Below the pieces are notes generated by a model. The model was given only the letters and a program-made list of their open reading frames with translations. It was not told the origin of the DNA and did not search any database. This document shows, one piece after another, positions 18,751-27,314 of a stretch of DNA of 64,000 nucleotides. Positions within the stretch are counted from its first letter, which is position 1. Every line of letters begins with the position of its first letter. A program made the position numbers and the translations under genes. Source of the stretch: Fulvimonas sp. R45 (GTDB lineage Bacteria > Pseudomonadota > Gammaproteobacteria > Xanthomonadales > Rhodanobacteraceae); NCBI RefSeq assembly GCF_030504985.1, contig NZ_JASERU010000002.1:1-64000 (forward strand), in the 5' to 3' direction.

Positions 18751-18781
18751 AACGGCCCGCTTTGGCGGGCCGTTCGCTTTT
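18751..18781 (+). terminator. Rho-independent terminator after rpoH
   Basis: Perfect 10-bp stem AACGGCCCGC / GCGGGCCGTT with loop TTTG, followed by CGCTTTT. It ends plus-strand transcription and overlaps the last codon of the convergent ndh gene. The 145 bases between rpoH and this stem hold no gene. Confidence 0.78.
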
Positions 18782-20052
18782 CAGCGGTCGCGTGCGTCGT
18801 CGCCGGGTTGGTCGCGGCCGGTGATGATCCGGGCGTGCCGCGCCTGGGTCCAGTACGCCATCGCCCAGTCCAGCATCACCACCAGGCGGTTGCGGAAGCC
18901 GATCAGGAACCAGATGTGCGCGCCCAGCCATACCCACCAGGCAAACAGGCCGGACAGCCGCAGCCGGCCGAACTGGGCAACCGCCGCCATGCGGCCGATC
19001 GTCGCCAGCGAGCCGGCGTCGCGGTAGCGGAAAGGGCGCGGTCGGCGGTCGCCACGCAGGCACGCGGCAAGCAGCCCGCCCACGTGCCCGCCCATCTGCT
19101 TGGCGGCGGGCGCCACGCCGGGCACGGGGCGGCCGTCCTGCATGACGCTGGCGAGATCGCCGACCACGAACACCTCCGGATGGCCGGGCAGGCTGAGGTC
19201 GGGCTGCACCAGCACGCGGCCGGCACGGTCCAGCGGCGCATCCAGCGCGCGCCCCAATGGCGAGGCGGCCACGCCGGCGGCCCACAGCACGGTGCGCGCC
19301 GCGATCCGCTCGTCGCCGAGGGTCACGCCCTGGTCGTCCACCGCCGTCACCGCCTGGCCCAGGCGCACCTGCACGCCCAGCCGCTCCAGTTGGCGTTGTG
19401 CCTTGGCCGACAACACGGGGTCGAACGCGGCCAGCACCCGCGGTCCGGCTTCCACCAGCAGGATGTTGGCCGCGCTGGGCTGCGCGCGGCGGAACTCGCC
19501 GGCCAGGGTGCGCCGCGCGATCTCGGCCAGCGTGCCGGCCAGCTCCACCCCGGTGGCGCCGGCGCCCACCACCACGAAGTTGAGCCAGGCCTGGCGGGAG
19601 GCACCGTCCTCCTGCTCGGCGCGCTCGAACGCGGTGAGCACGCGGCGGCGGATCGCCAGCGCATCGTCCAGCGACTTCAGCCCGGGCGCGTCGGCGGCCC
19701 AGTCGCCGTGGCCGAAATAGGCGTGGGTGGCGCCGGTGGCGACCACCAGCCAGTCGTAGTCCAGCCGTTCGCGGTGCAGTTGCACCCGGCGGTTGGCGAG
19801 GTCGATGCCGGTCGCCTCGTCCATCAGCACGGTGACGTTGCGCTGGCGGCGCAGGATCTGCCGCAGCGGCGCCGCGATCGAGGGCGCCGCCAGCCCGGCG
19901 GTGGCCACCTGGTACAGCAGCGGCTGGAACAGGTGGTGGTTGTGGCGGTCGACCAGGGTGATCCGCGCCCTGGCGCCGGCCAGCGCGCGCGTGGCGGCCA
20001 GTCCGCCGAAGCCGCCGCCTAGGATCACGATATGGGGCAGGGCATCGGGCAT
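18781..20052 (-). CDS. ndh: Type II NADH dehydrogenase
   Basis: A 423-residue flavoprotein that oxidises NADH and reduces quinone without pumping protons, on the cytosolic face of the membrane. The FAD-binding GGGFGG lies at about 12-17, the NADH-binding VGAGATGVELAG near 165-176, AAGVAASPLGR near 270, and the quinone-site region AKQMGGHVGG near 325. A hydrophobic C-terminal stretch (FAWWVWLGAHIWFLIGF, about 370-390) would anchor it. The ATG at 20052 has GGAGAA at good spacing. It follows priA on the same strand with a 23-base gap and is probably in that transcript. Confidence 0.93.
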   Translation of the reverse strand: MPDALPHIVILGGGFGGLAATRALAGARARITLVDRHNHHLFQPLLYQVATAGLAAPSIAAPLRQILRRQRNVTVLMDEATGIDLANRRVQLHRERLDYDWLVVATGATHAYFGHGDWAADAPGLKSLDDALAIRRRVLTAFERAEQEDGASRQAWLNFVVVGAGATGVELAGTLAEIARRTLAGEFRRAQPSAANILLVEAGPRVLAAFDPVLSAKAQRQLERLGVQVRLGQAVTAVDDQGVTLGDERIAARTVLWAAGVAASPLGRALDAPLDRAGRVLVQPDLSLPGHPEVFVVGDLASVMQDGRPVPGVAPAAKQMGGHVGGLLAACLRGDRRPRPFRYRDAGSLATIGRMAAVAQFGRLRLSGLFAWWVWLGAHIWFLIGFRNRLVVMLDWAMAYWTQARHARIITGRDQPGDDARDR

Positions 20053-20075
20053 GGCGGTTCTCCAGGCAGGGGGAT

Positions 20076-22250
20076 TCAGTAGAGGTCGACCGGGTCCACG
20101 TCCAGCGACCAGCGCACCTTGCGCGCGGCCGGCAGCTCCGCCAGCTGCAGCGACCAGGGGCGCGCGATGCGGTGCAGCTCGCCGCGCCGGGGCGCCTCCA
20201 GCAGCAGCTGGCCGCGTTGCCGCCCGGCGCGCATCGGCATCGGCGCGGGCATCGGGCCGGCCAGCTGCAGGCCGTGGCCGGCGGGCAGCGCGTCCACCGC
20301 GGCGGCGAGGAAGGCGTCCACGGCGGCGCGCTGGTGCGCCTCGGCGCGCAGCAGGACCTGGTGGCCGAACGGCGGCAACCCGGCGAGGCGGCGTTCGGCC
20401 AGCAGCGTCTGCGCCGCGGCGGCGTAGCCCTCGGCCAGCAGCTGGCGCAGCAGCGGGTGCTCGGGATGGTGGGTCTGCAGCAGCACCCGGCCCGGTCGCG
20501 CCGCGCGCCCGGCGCGCCCGGCCACCTGCACCACGGTCTGCGCCAGCCGCTCGCCGGCGCGGAAGTCCACGCTGAGCAGGCCCTCGTCCACGCCCACGAT
20601 GGCGACCAGGGTGAGCCGGGGCAGGTCGTGGCCCTTGGCCAGCATCTGCGTGCCGACCAGGATCGCCGGCTTTGCCGCGTTGCGCAGCCCGTCGAGCAAC
20701 TGTTCGAAGCTGTCGCGGCGGCGGGTGGTCTCGCGGTCGATGCGCAGCACCGGTACGTCCGGGAAGCGAGCGGCCAGGGCTTCCTCCAGCCGCTCGGTGC
20801 CCTGGCCCTGCGGTTTCAGCTCGGCTACGCCGCAGGCCGGGCAGGCGGCGGGCACGGCGCTGCGGTAGTCGCAGTGATGGCAGAGCAGCGTGCGGCGTCC
20901 GGCGTGCAGGGTGAGCGGGTGCTCGCAGCGCGGGCAGTCGGCGTGCCAGCCGCAGGCATGGCACAGCAGCACCGGTGCGTAGCCGCGGCGGTTCTTGAAC
21001 ACCAGCGCCTGCTCGCCGCGCGCCACGGTGTCGGCCACCGCGGCCAGCAGCGTCGGCGACAGGCCGTGCTCCAGCCGTTGCGCGCGCATGTCCACGATCT
21101 GCACCTGCGGCGGCCGCGCGGCGCCGGGCCGCGCGCGCAGGTGCAGCGCGCGGTAGCGGCCCGCCTGCACGTTGGCCAGCGACTCCAGCGAGGGCGTGCC
21201 CGAGCCCAGCAGCACCGGCACACCCAGCGCCCGGGCGCGCACCACGGCGAGATCGCGCGCGTGGTAGCGGAAGCCTTCCTGCTGCTTGTAGGCGCCGTCG
21301 TGCTCCTCGTCGACGATGACGAGGCCGGCCTGCGGCAGCGGGGTGAACACCGCCGAGCGGGTGCCCAGGATCACCTTCGCCTCGCCGCTGCGCGAACGCA
21401 GCCAGGCGCGGGCGCGCTCGCCTTCGGCAAGGTTGGAGTGCAGCACCTCCACCGGCACGCCCAGGCGTTCGCGCAGGCGGCGCACGGTCTGCGGGGCCAG
21501 GCCGATCTCCGGCACCAGCAGCAGGCTCTGCTTTCCCTGCGCCAGCGCCCGGGCGATCAGCGCCAGGTAGACCTCGGTCTTGCCGCTGCCGGTGACGCCG
21601 TCGAGCAGGAACGGCTGGAAGCGCCCGAACGCGTCGGCGACGGCGGCGATGGCGGCCTGCTGTTCGGCGCTCGGCACCGGGGCGGCGGTGGCGACGGGGA
21701 TTGCCGTCGCGGCCGCCGTCGTGCGCTCGATCAGCCCGGCCGCGTCGAGGCGGCGGGCGGCGGCGCGCCAGTCCGGCAAGGCCGCGGCGAGGGCGATGGC
21801 GTCCAGCGGGCCGGCGGCCAACGCCTGCAGCAGCGCCCGGCTGCCGCCACGCCGGCTACCTGCGTCCAGCGCGCTGCGGCCGGCCACGGTCAGCGCCCAG
21901 GCTTCGCCGCGGGTGTCGGGCAGCGGGCGCGGTTCGCGCAGGGCCAGCGGCAGGGCGTTGGCGTAGGCTTCGCCGGGGGCGCCCAGCCAGTAGTCGGCGG
22001 CCCAGGCCAGGGTGGCCATCAGTTCGGCATCGAGCAGCGGGGCATCGTCCAGCACGCGCAGGGCGCGTTTCAGCCGGGCGGGGGCGACCGCGCTGTCGCC
22101 GGGGGCGTCGACCACCACGCCCACCGCCCTGCCGCGTCCGAACGGCACCAGCACGCGGCTGCCCGGCGCCGCCCGGCCGGTGGCCGGGGGCAGGTAGTCG
22201 AACAGGCGGGGCAGGGGAACCGGCAGGGCGACGCGGAGTACGGCTGGCAT
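20076..22250 (-). CDS. priA: Primosomal replication restart helicase PriA
   Basis: A 724-residue superfamily 2 helicase that reloads DnaB at stalled forks. An N-terminal DNA-binding domain (1-200) is followed by Walker A (GVTGSGKTE), DEEH box (IVDEEHDGAYKQ) and motif III GSGTPSLES. A zinc-binding insertion has eight cysteines (CHACGWHADCPRC, CHHC, CPACG), then motifs V-VI (GTQMLAKGHD, QVAGRAGR). All are intact and the length is typical. The ATG at 22250 has GAGGT upstream. Two inverted perfect DnaA boxes lie about 145-170 bases upstream. ndh lies 23 bases downstream. Confidence 0.96.
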   Translation of the reverse strand: MPAVLRVALPVPLPRLFDYLPPATGRAAPGSRVLVPFGRGRAVGVVVDAPGDSAVAPARLKRALRVLDDAPLLDAELMATLAWAADYWLGAPGEAYANALPLALREPRPLPDTRGEAWALTVAGRSALDAGSRRGGSRALLQALAAGPLDAIALAAALPDWRAAARRLDAAGLIERTTAAATAIPVATAAPVPSAEQQAAIAAVADAFGRFQPFLLDGVTGSGKTEVYLALIARALAQGKQSLLLVPEIGLAPQTVRRLRERLGVPVEVLHSNLAEGERARAWLRSRSGEAKVILGTRSAVFTPLPQAGLVIVDEEHDGAYKQQEGFRYHARDLAVVRARALGVPVLLGSGTPSLESLANVQAGRYRALHLRARPGAARPPQVQIVDMRAQRLEHGLSPTLLAAVADTVARGEQALVFKNRRGYAPVLLCHACGWHADCPRCEHPLTLHAGRRTLLCHHCDYRSAVPAACPACGVAELKPQGQGTERLEEALAARFPDVPVLRIDRETTRRRDSFEQLLDGLRNAAKPAILVGTQMLAKGHDLPRLTLVAIVGVDEGLLSVDFRAGERLAQTVVQVAGRAGRAARPGRVLLQTHHPEHPLLRQLLAEGYAAAAQTLLAERRLAGLPPFGHQVLLRAEAHQRAAVDAFLAAAVDALPAGHGLQLAGPMPAPMPMRAGRQRGQLLLEAPRRGELHRIARPWSLQLAELPAARKVRWSLDVDPVDLY

Positions 22251-22395
22251 GCGGACCTCGTGGCGCCCAGTGTAACGCGTGGCCGATGCCGGCCGGCCGG
22301 AGGGAAGCGCTGTAGGTGACGGGCGCTTGCCGGGCCTTGCTGCCGGACACGGCAGGAAGCTTGGGTAAGTGACTCTGTGCCAGTGGGTTTTCCGT

Positions 22396-22418
22396 TTATC
22401 CACAAGTCCTGTGGATAA
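22396..22418. promoter_or_regulatory. Pair of perfect DnaA boxes in inverted orientation
   Basis: TTATCCACA at 22396-22404 and its exact reverse complement TGTGGATAA at 22410-22418, five bases apart. Both match the strict 9-mer consensus for DnaA binding. A weaker TGTGGATG follows at 22422. The location upstream of priA suggests regulation by DnaA or DnaA titration. Confidence 0.65.
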
Positions 22419-22603
22419 GTCTGTGGATGCGCCGGGGAGAGACGTCCCGAAGGCGCATGGGAACGGCGCCCGGGACGCCTTGGGCAAGTTTTAATCAGGA
22501 ATGAATAAGCTTTTCCATCAATGACTTGCAACATGTGCCGGGGCGTGGTGAAAGGGCGTCGCAAGGCTTGACAAGCCCGGATGTCAAGCACTTGCTGCTG
22601 TGC

Positions 22604-22636
22604 AAAACCCGTCGGCGGGCGGCCCGGCCGCCTGCC
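22604..22636 (-). terminator. Probable terminator of the DUF3667 gene
   Basis: On the minus strand, GGCAGGCGGC-CGG-GCCGCCCGCC (22636-22614), a 10-bp stem with one mismatch, is followed by GACGGGTTTT. It lies about 30 bases past the stop codon. Confidence 0.55.
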
Positions 22637-22666
22637 GAAATCGTGCATGGGCCACGGTGGGGGCTC

Positions 22667-23821
22667 TCAGTACGCGGCGCCCAGCAGCATCGCGCCGACC
22701 AGCACCCACAGCAGCAGCCAGAAGTAGCACCAGCCCACGCACCAGTACTTCACCAGGGTCATCGGCCAGCCCTGGTGGTAGATGCGCTTCTGCATCAGCA
22801 GCAGGTAGGCCATCGACCACAGCGCCAGCCCCCATTCCAGCCAGTGCAGCGGGGTCTTCACCCAGGCCGCGTGCGGCGCCAGCCCGCCGGCCAGCAGGTC
22901 CAGCAGCACGCCCAGCAACAGGCACAGGAACAGGAAGGCATGGCTGTGCAGCGCCACGATCAGGTGTTCCATGTACAGCCGCCGCTTGAACACGTAGAAC
23001 AGCTTCAGCAGCAGCGCAAACAGCGGGATCATCACCAGCATGGCCTGCGGCAGGCGGCCGAAGATGCCCGCCTCGAGCCGCTCGATGGCTTGCGCGCGCT
23101 CCTCGCCGGTGCCGTGGAAGGCGGCGTGCATGTTCTCGCCCGCGCGCTGCCCCGCCTGGCTCAGCCAGGCATTGGCGAAGGCAGGCAGCCAGGGTACGTG
23201 GGCTTCGAAATGGTCGGGTTGGTCGTCGTTTCCGGCGGGGAACGGGGGCACGGGCACGACCTTGGCCGAGGCCAGCGAAGGGTCGGCGTGCAGCGCGGTC
23301 AGCCGGTCGGTGGCCTGCTTGCGCAGCGTCGTCTCGGCGGCCTGCATGCAGTTGCCGTAGATCAGGTCGCCGAGCTTGACGCAGGCCTGCTGGGCGTTCT
23401 TCAGCTGCTTGCCCAGCAGGTCCTGCACGTCGTCGGCATCGTCGGCGTGGGCGAAGTCCGCGCCGCTCGTGTGCACGTGGAGCGGCGACGGCTGCAGGCC
23501 GATGCGGTCGATCGCCAGGTGGCACAGGAAGAACGCCAGCAGGCACAGCACGAACATCAGCCGGAACGGCGCGATGTAGCGCATGCGCCGGCCGGAGAAG
23601 TATTCCAGGGTGAGGAAGCCGGGCTTGAGGAACAGCGGCGGCAGCGTGTGCAGGATGCGGCCATCGATGTGCAGGATGGTCTCGATCGCTTCCTCGGTCA
23701 TGTGGTGCACCGGCTTCAGCACGCTGTGCACGGACTGCCCGCAGTGGTGGCAGAACTCGCCCTGCAACGCATGGCTGCAGTTGGCGCAATGCAGGCCTTC
23801 GTACGACACCAGTTCCTTCAT
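22667..23821 (-). CDS. DUF3667-type membrane protein with N-terminal zinc ribbon
   Basis: A 384-residue inner-membrane protein. The N-terminus carries a zinc-ribbon CANC...CHHCGQ (about residues 12-28), then an amphipathic segment ending PGFLTLEYFSGRRMRYIAPFRLMF, which is characteristic of DUF3667 proteins, and one membrane helix. A soluble loop of about 140 residues separates it from four C-terminal helices (LVMIPLFALLLKLFY, FLFLCLLLGVLLDLL, WGLALWSMAYLLL, WLLLWVLVGAMLL). Function is unknown; the family is common in Xanthomonadales and Bacteroidetes. The ATG at 23821 is chosen because the zinc ribbon begins just after. It stands alone between a MATE gene and priA. Confidence 0.82.
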   Translation of the reverse strand: MKELVSYEGLHCANCSHALQGEFCHHCGQSVHSVLKPVHHMTEEAIETILHIDGRILHTLPPLFLKPGFLTLEYFSGRRMRYIAPFRLMFVLCLLAFFLCHLAIDRIGLQPSPLHVHTSGADFAHADDADDVQDLLGKQLKNAQQACVKLGDLIYGNCMQAAETTLRKQATDRLTALHADPSLASAKVVPVPPFPAGNDDQPDHFEAHVPWLPAFANAWLSQAGQRAGENMHAAFHGTGEERAQAIERLEAGIFGRLPQAMLVMIPLFALLLKLFYVFKRRLYMEHLIVALHSHAFLFLCLLLGVLLDLLAGGLAPHAAWVKTPLHWLEWGLALWSMAYLLLMQKRIYHQGWPMTLVKYWCVGWCYFWLLLWVLVGAMLLGAAY

Positions 23822-23898
23822 TCCCCTTACCCCATGCGACGCAACGGATGATCTTGGCACACCTGGCCGGCGGCGCGGCAGTGCGCAGCCGGCTCGGC

Positions 23899-23904
23899 TA
23901 CAAT
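23899..23904 (+). promoter_or_regulatory. Candidate -10 box for the MATE pump gene
   Basis: TACAAT, 24 bases upstream of the ATG, in the context GGCTACAATCG. No good -35 is found 17 bases upstream, so this is only a candidate. Confidence 0.3.
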
Positions 23905-23927
23905 CGCGGCACCCGAGACCCTGCCCT

Positions 23928-25331
23928 ATGAATGCCTTCCGTCCCGATCGCGCCCGCCTGGCGCGCGAGATCGGCGCCACCGTGCGCCTCGCGCTGCCGC
24001 TCATCCTGGCCCAGCTCGCCGCCATCGGCAGCAACGTCATCGACGCCATGCTGTCCGGCCACTACAGCGCGCACGTGCTGGGCGCGGTGGCGGTCGGCGC
24101 CAGCATCTGGTCGCTGGCGATCGTCAGCGGCATCGGCGTGATGATGTCGGTGCCGCCGTCGGTGTCGCAGCTCGACGGCGCCGGCCGCCGGGCCGAGGTG
24201 GGCGGGGTGTTCCGCCAGGCGTTGTGGCTGGCGGCCACGCTGGGCGTGCTGCTGTGGTATGTGGTGCGCCATGCCGAGCCGCTGATCAAGCTGATCGGCG
24301 TGGCGCCGAGCCTGTACACCTCGGTGGGCGAGTTCCTGCGCGCGATCAGCTGGGGCGCGCCGGCGCTGACCTGCTACTTCGCCCTGCGCGGGTTGTCCGA
24401 GGGGCTGTCGCTGACGCGGCCGTCGATGTACTTCAGCTTCGGCGGCCTGCTGCTGCTGGTGCCGCTGGGCTACGTGTTCATGTTCGGCCGGCTGGGCCTG
24501 CCGCCGCAGGGCGCGCGCGGCTGCGGCATCGCCACCGCCACCGCGCTGTGGGTGGAGATGCTGGGCTTCGCCACCTACGTGCTGTACCACCGCAACTATC
24601 GCGGGCTGAACCTGCTGGAACGCTTCGAGTGGCCGCACTGGCGACGCATCGGCCAGTTGCTGCACATCGGCCTGCCGATGGCGGTGACCCTGCTGGCCGA
24701 GGCCGGCCTGTTCGTGGCGGCGGCGCTGCTGATCGGCACGTTGGGCGAGGACGTGGTGGCCAGCCACCAGGTGGCGCTGAACGTGGCCTCGCTGTTCTTC
24801 ATGATTCCGCTGGGCCTGGCGATGGCGATCACGGTGCGGGTGGGCAACGCGGTGGGGCGCGGCGATCCGGCCGGCGTGCGCTATGCCGGCTTCTGCGGCA
24901 TCGGCCTCACCCTGGTCACTCAACTGGTGTCGGCGGGGTTGATGCTGGCGCTGCCGCATTTCATCGCCTCGTTGTACACGCACGATGCGAAGGTGACCGC
25001 GCTGGCCGCGCAGCTGCTGGTGCTGGCCGGGCTGTTCCAGTTCTCCGACGGCATCCAGGTGGCGTCCAACGGTGCATTGCGGGGGCTGAAGGACACCCGC
25101 GTGCCGATGGCGATCACCCTGTTCGCCTACTGGGGAGTGGGCATGCCGGTGGGCTGGTGGCTGGCGTTCCGCCACGGGCTGGGCGCGCGCGGCATGTGGA
25201 TGGGGCTGATCGCGGGGCTCTCGGTGGCGGCGGTGCTGCTGTTCGCGCGCTTCTGGCGCAGCTCGCGGCACCCGCACTTCGTGGGCGAGAGCTGCCTGGA
25301 CGAGCTGCCCTACATCCCGCCCAGCCCATGA
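23928..25331 (+). CDS. MATE-family multidrug/toxin exporter (NorM-like)
   Basis: Inner-membrane cation-coupled efflux pump of 467 residues with 12 expected membrane helices in two six-helix halves. Signatures are LILAQLAAIGSNVIDAMLSGHYS in helix 1-2 (family: substrate-pathway residues), ALRGLSEGLSLTRPSM, and in the second half ASHQVALNVASLFFMIPLGLAMA, typical of NorM. It exports cationic drugs, dyes or fluoroquinolones by family knowledge; the true substrate is unknown. The ATG at 23928 begins MNAFRPDRARLAREIG, a normal NorM-type start. It lies 56 bases upstream of sppA on the same strand and may be co-transcribed. Confidence 0.92.
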   Translation: MNAFRPDRARLAREIGATVRLALPLILAQLAAIGSNVIDAMLSGHYSAHVLGAVAVGASIWSLAIVSGIGVMMSVPPSVSQLDGAGRRAEVGGVFRQALWLAATLGVLLWYVVRHAEPLIKLIGVAPSLYTSVGEFLRAISWGAPALTCYFALRGLSEGLSLTRPSMYFSFGGLLLLVPLGYVFMFGRLGLPPQGARGCGIATATALWVEMLGFATYVLYHRNYRGLNLLERFEWPHWRRIGQLLHIGLPMAVTLLAEAGLFVAAALLIGTLGEDVVASHQVALNVASLFFMIPLGLAMAITVRVGNAVGRGDPAGVRYAGFCGIGLTLVTQLVSAGLMLALPHFIASLYTHDAKVTALAAQLLVLAGLFQFSDGIQVASNGALRGLKDTRVPMAITLFAYWGVGMPVGWWLAFRHGLGARGMWMGLIAGLSVAAVLLFARFWRSSRHPHFVGESCLDELPYIPPSP

Positions 25332-25387
25332 CCTGCTGACGGCCTTCACGCGAACAGGTAGGCTGCAGCCTTTCGCAAGGACATCCC

Positions 25388-27268
25388 ATGCCGCCTCCGC
25401 CCCTGCGCCAGCCGCGCCGACCGAATGGATTCTGGGCCTTCCTGCGCGTGATCGGACGCGGGATCAATGCGGTGCGGCTGGTGATCCTGAACGTGGTGTT
25501 CTTCGCCGTGCTGTTCCTGCTGCTGTTGCTGGTGCTGGGCGTGTACGCGGGGCGCGGCGACAACGCGGTGATGGACGGCAGCGTGCTGGTGCTGCAACCG
25601 CGCGGCAGGCTGGTGGAGCAGTACAGCGTGGAGCCGCTGCAGCGCGCGCTGGCCGGCCTGTCCGGCGAAGCGCCCAAGCAGGTGCAGGTGCGCGATCTGG
25701 TGAGAGCCATCGACGCCGCGGCGAAGGATCCGCGCATCAGCCGCATCCTGCTCGACCCCAGCCAATTGCGCAGCGGCGGCTTCGCCGCGCTGCGCGAGGT
25801 GGGCGCGGCGCTGGACCGTTTCCGCGCCGCCGGCAAGCCGGTGGTTGCCTGGGGCGCCAGCCTGGACCAGTTCCAGTACTACCTCGCCGCCCATGCCGAC
25901 CGCGTGCTGCTCGATCCCAGGGGCGAGCTGATGCTCACCGGGCTGGCCAACTACCGGCTGTTCTACAAGGACCTGCTGGACAAGCTGGGCGTCGAGGTGC
26001 ACCTGTTCCGGGTGGGCCAGTTCAAGAGCGCGGCCGAACCCTACGTGCTCGACCACGCCTCCGACGCGGCCAAGCAGGCCGACAGCTACTGGATGGGCGG
26101 GCTGTGGGACGACTACCTGGCCGAGGTGGCGAAACTGCGCAAACTCGATCCGGCCGCGCTGCGCGCCGACATCGACCAATTGCCGGAGAAGCTTGCCGCC
26201 ACGCAGGGCGACCTCGCCAGGCTGGCGCTGGACGAACACCTGATCGACGGCACCGCCACCCGTGCCCAGCTGATCGCGATGTTGCGCAAGCAGGGCGTGC
26301 CGGCCGGCAAGCAGGGGCATGGTTTCCGCCAGGTGGATTTCGCGCAGTACGCGTCCGGCCTGCCCGGTCCCGACCCGTTCGCGCCGGGCGTGACGGTGGT
26401 GGTGGCCGAGGGCGAGATCGGTTCCGGCCGCCAGCCGCCCGGCGAGATCGGCGGCGAATCCACCGCCGCGCTGATCCGCGCCGCGCGCCACGACAAGCGC
26501 ACCCGCGCGATCGTGCTGCGCGTCGATTCGCCCGGTGGCGAGGTGTACGCCGCCGAGCAGATCCGCCGCGAGGTGGAGCTGGCGCGCCAGGCCGGCATCC
26601 CGGTGGTGGTGTCGATGGGCGACGTGGCGGCCAGCGGCGGCTACTGGATCTCGATGAACGCCAATCGCATCGTGGCCGAGCCGAATACCATCACCGGCTC
26701 GATCGGCATCTTCGGCCTGTACTACACGGTGCCCGGCACGCTGGCCAAGCTCGGCGTCGCCAGCGACGGCGTGGCCACCGGCCCACTGGCCGGCGCGTTC
26801 GACATCACCCGGCCGCTGGACCCGAAGGTGGGCGGCGTGATCCAGGCGATCATCGACAAGGGCTACCGCGACTTCGTCGGCGGCGTGGCCGCGGCGCGCG
26901 GCAAGAGCTACGACGCCATCGACGCGATCGCCCAGGGCCGCGTGTGGACCGGCCGCCAGGCCCTGCAGCGCGGCCTGGTGGACCAACTCGGCGGCCTCGG
27001 CGACGCCGTCGCCGACGCGGCGAAGCTGGCCGGCCTCGGCAGCGACGCGCCGGTACGCTACGAGGAGGCGCCGCTGGGCACCTTCGAGCGCTTCATGCTC
27101 AACCTCAACCGCAGCGCGACGGCCGCCACCCTGCGCGGCTACGGCATCCATCTGCCGGCCTGGGTGGCGCAGGCCGGCATGCTGGCGGCGCCGGACCTGG
27201 CCCTGCTGCGCCAGGCCGAGCCGGGCAAGCCGAACGTGTACGCCTACTGCTTCTGCACGCCGCACTGA
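25388..27268 (+). CDS. sppA: Signal peptide peptidase SppA, long (67 kDa) form
   Basis: Membrane-bound serine/lysine protease of 626 residues that digests cleaved signal peptides in the periplasm. One N-terminal membrane helix (about 29-53) is followed by two tandem ClpP-like domains. The catalytic pair is visible as in E. coli: general base Lys213 in the N-domain (QFKSAAEPY) and nucleophile Ser416 in the C-domain (DVAASGGYW). Start at 25388 with AAGGA upstream. An 8-bp inverted repeat, ACTGACGC (27264-27271) / GCGTCAGT (27312-27319), spans its stop and that of the convergent ABC gene and might act as a weak shared terminator. Confidence 0.95.
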   Translation: MPPPPLRQPRRPNGFWAFLRVIGRGINAVRLVILNVVFFAVLFLLLLLVLGVYAGRGDNAVMDGSVLVLQPRGRLVEQYSVEPLQRALAGLSGEAPKQVQVRDLVRAIDAAAKDPRISRILLDPSQLRSGGFAALREVGAALDRFRAAGKPVVAWGASLDQFQYYLAAHADRVLLDPRGELMLTGLANYRLFYKDLLDKLGVEVHLFRVGQFKSAAEPYVLDHASDAAKQADSYWMGGLWDDYLAEVAKLRKLDPAALRADIDQLPEKLAATQGDLARLALDEHLIDGTATRAQLIAMLRKQGVPAGKQGHGFRQVDFAQYASGLPGPDPFAPGVTVVVAEGEIGSGRQPPGEIGGESTAALIRAARHDKRTRAIVLRVDSPGGEVYAAEQIRREVELARQAGIPVVVSMGDVAASGGYWISMNANRIVAEPNTITGSIGIFGLYYTVPGTLAKLGVASDGVATGPLAGAFDITRPLDPKVGGVIQAIIDKGYRDFVGGVAAARGKSYDAIDAIAQGRVWTGRQALQRGLVDQLGGLGDAVADAAKLAGLGSDAPVRYEEAPLGTFERFMLNLNRSATAATLRGYGIHLPAWVAQAGMLAAPDLALLRQAEPGKPNVYAYCFCTPH

Positions 27269-27314
27269 CGCCGTTGCGGCCAACCGGCGCCGCAGCGGGA
27301 GGCCGCGCGCAGCG

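Larger units (their letters stand above)
22251..22666. other. priA upstream region with DnaA boxes and an AT-rich patch
   Basis: No gene is seen in these 416 bases. They contain a DnaA-box dyad (22396-22418), a third near-match TGTGGATG (22422-22429), an AT-rich patch at about 22485-22525, a perfect dyad GCTTGACA / TGTCAAGC (22566-22589) and the terminator of the DUF3667 gene (22604-22636). It must hold the priA promoter, but I found no good -35/-10 pair. Confidence 0.6.

Noticed and set aside
22396-22525. Replication origin at the DnaA-box cluster
   Set aside because: Only two perfect boxes are present, and none of dnaA, dnaN, gyrB, rpmH or parAB is nearby. A regulatory or titration role fits better.
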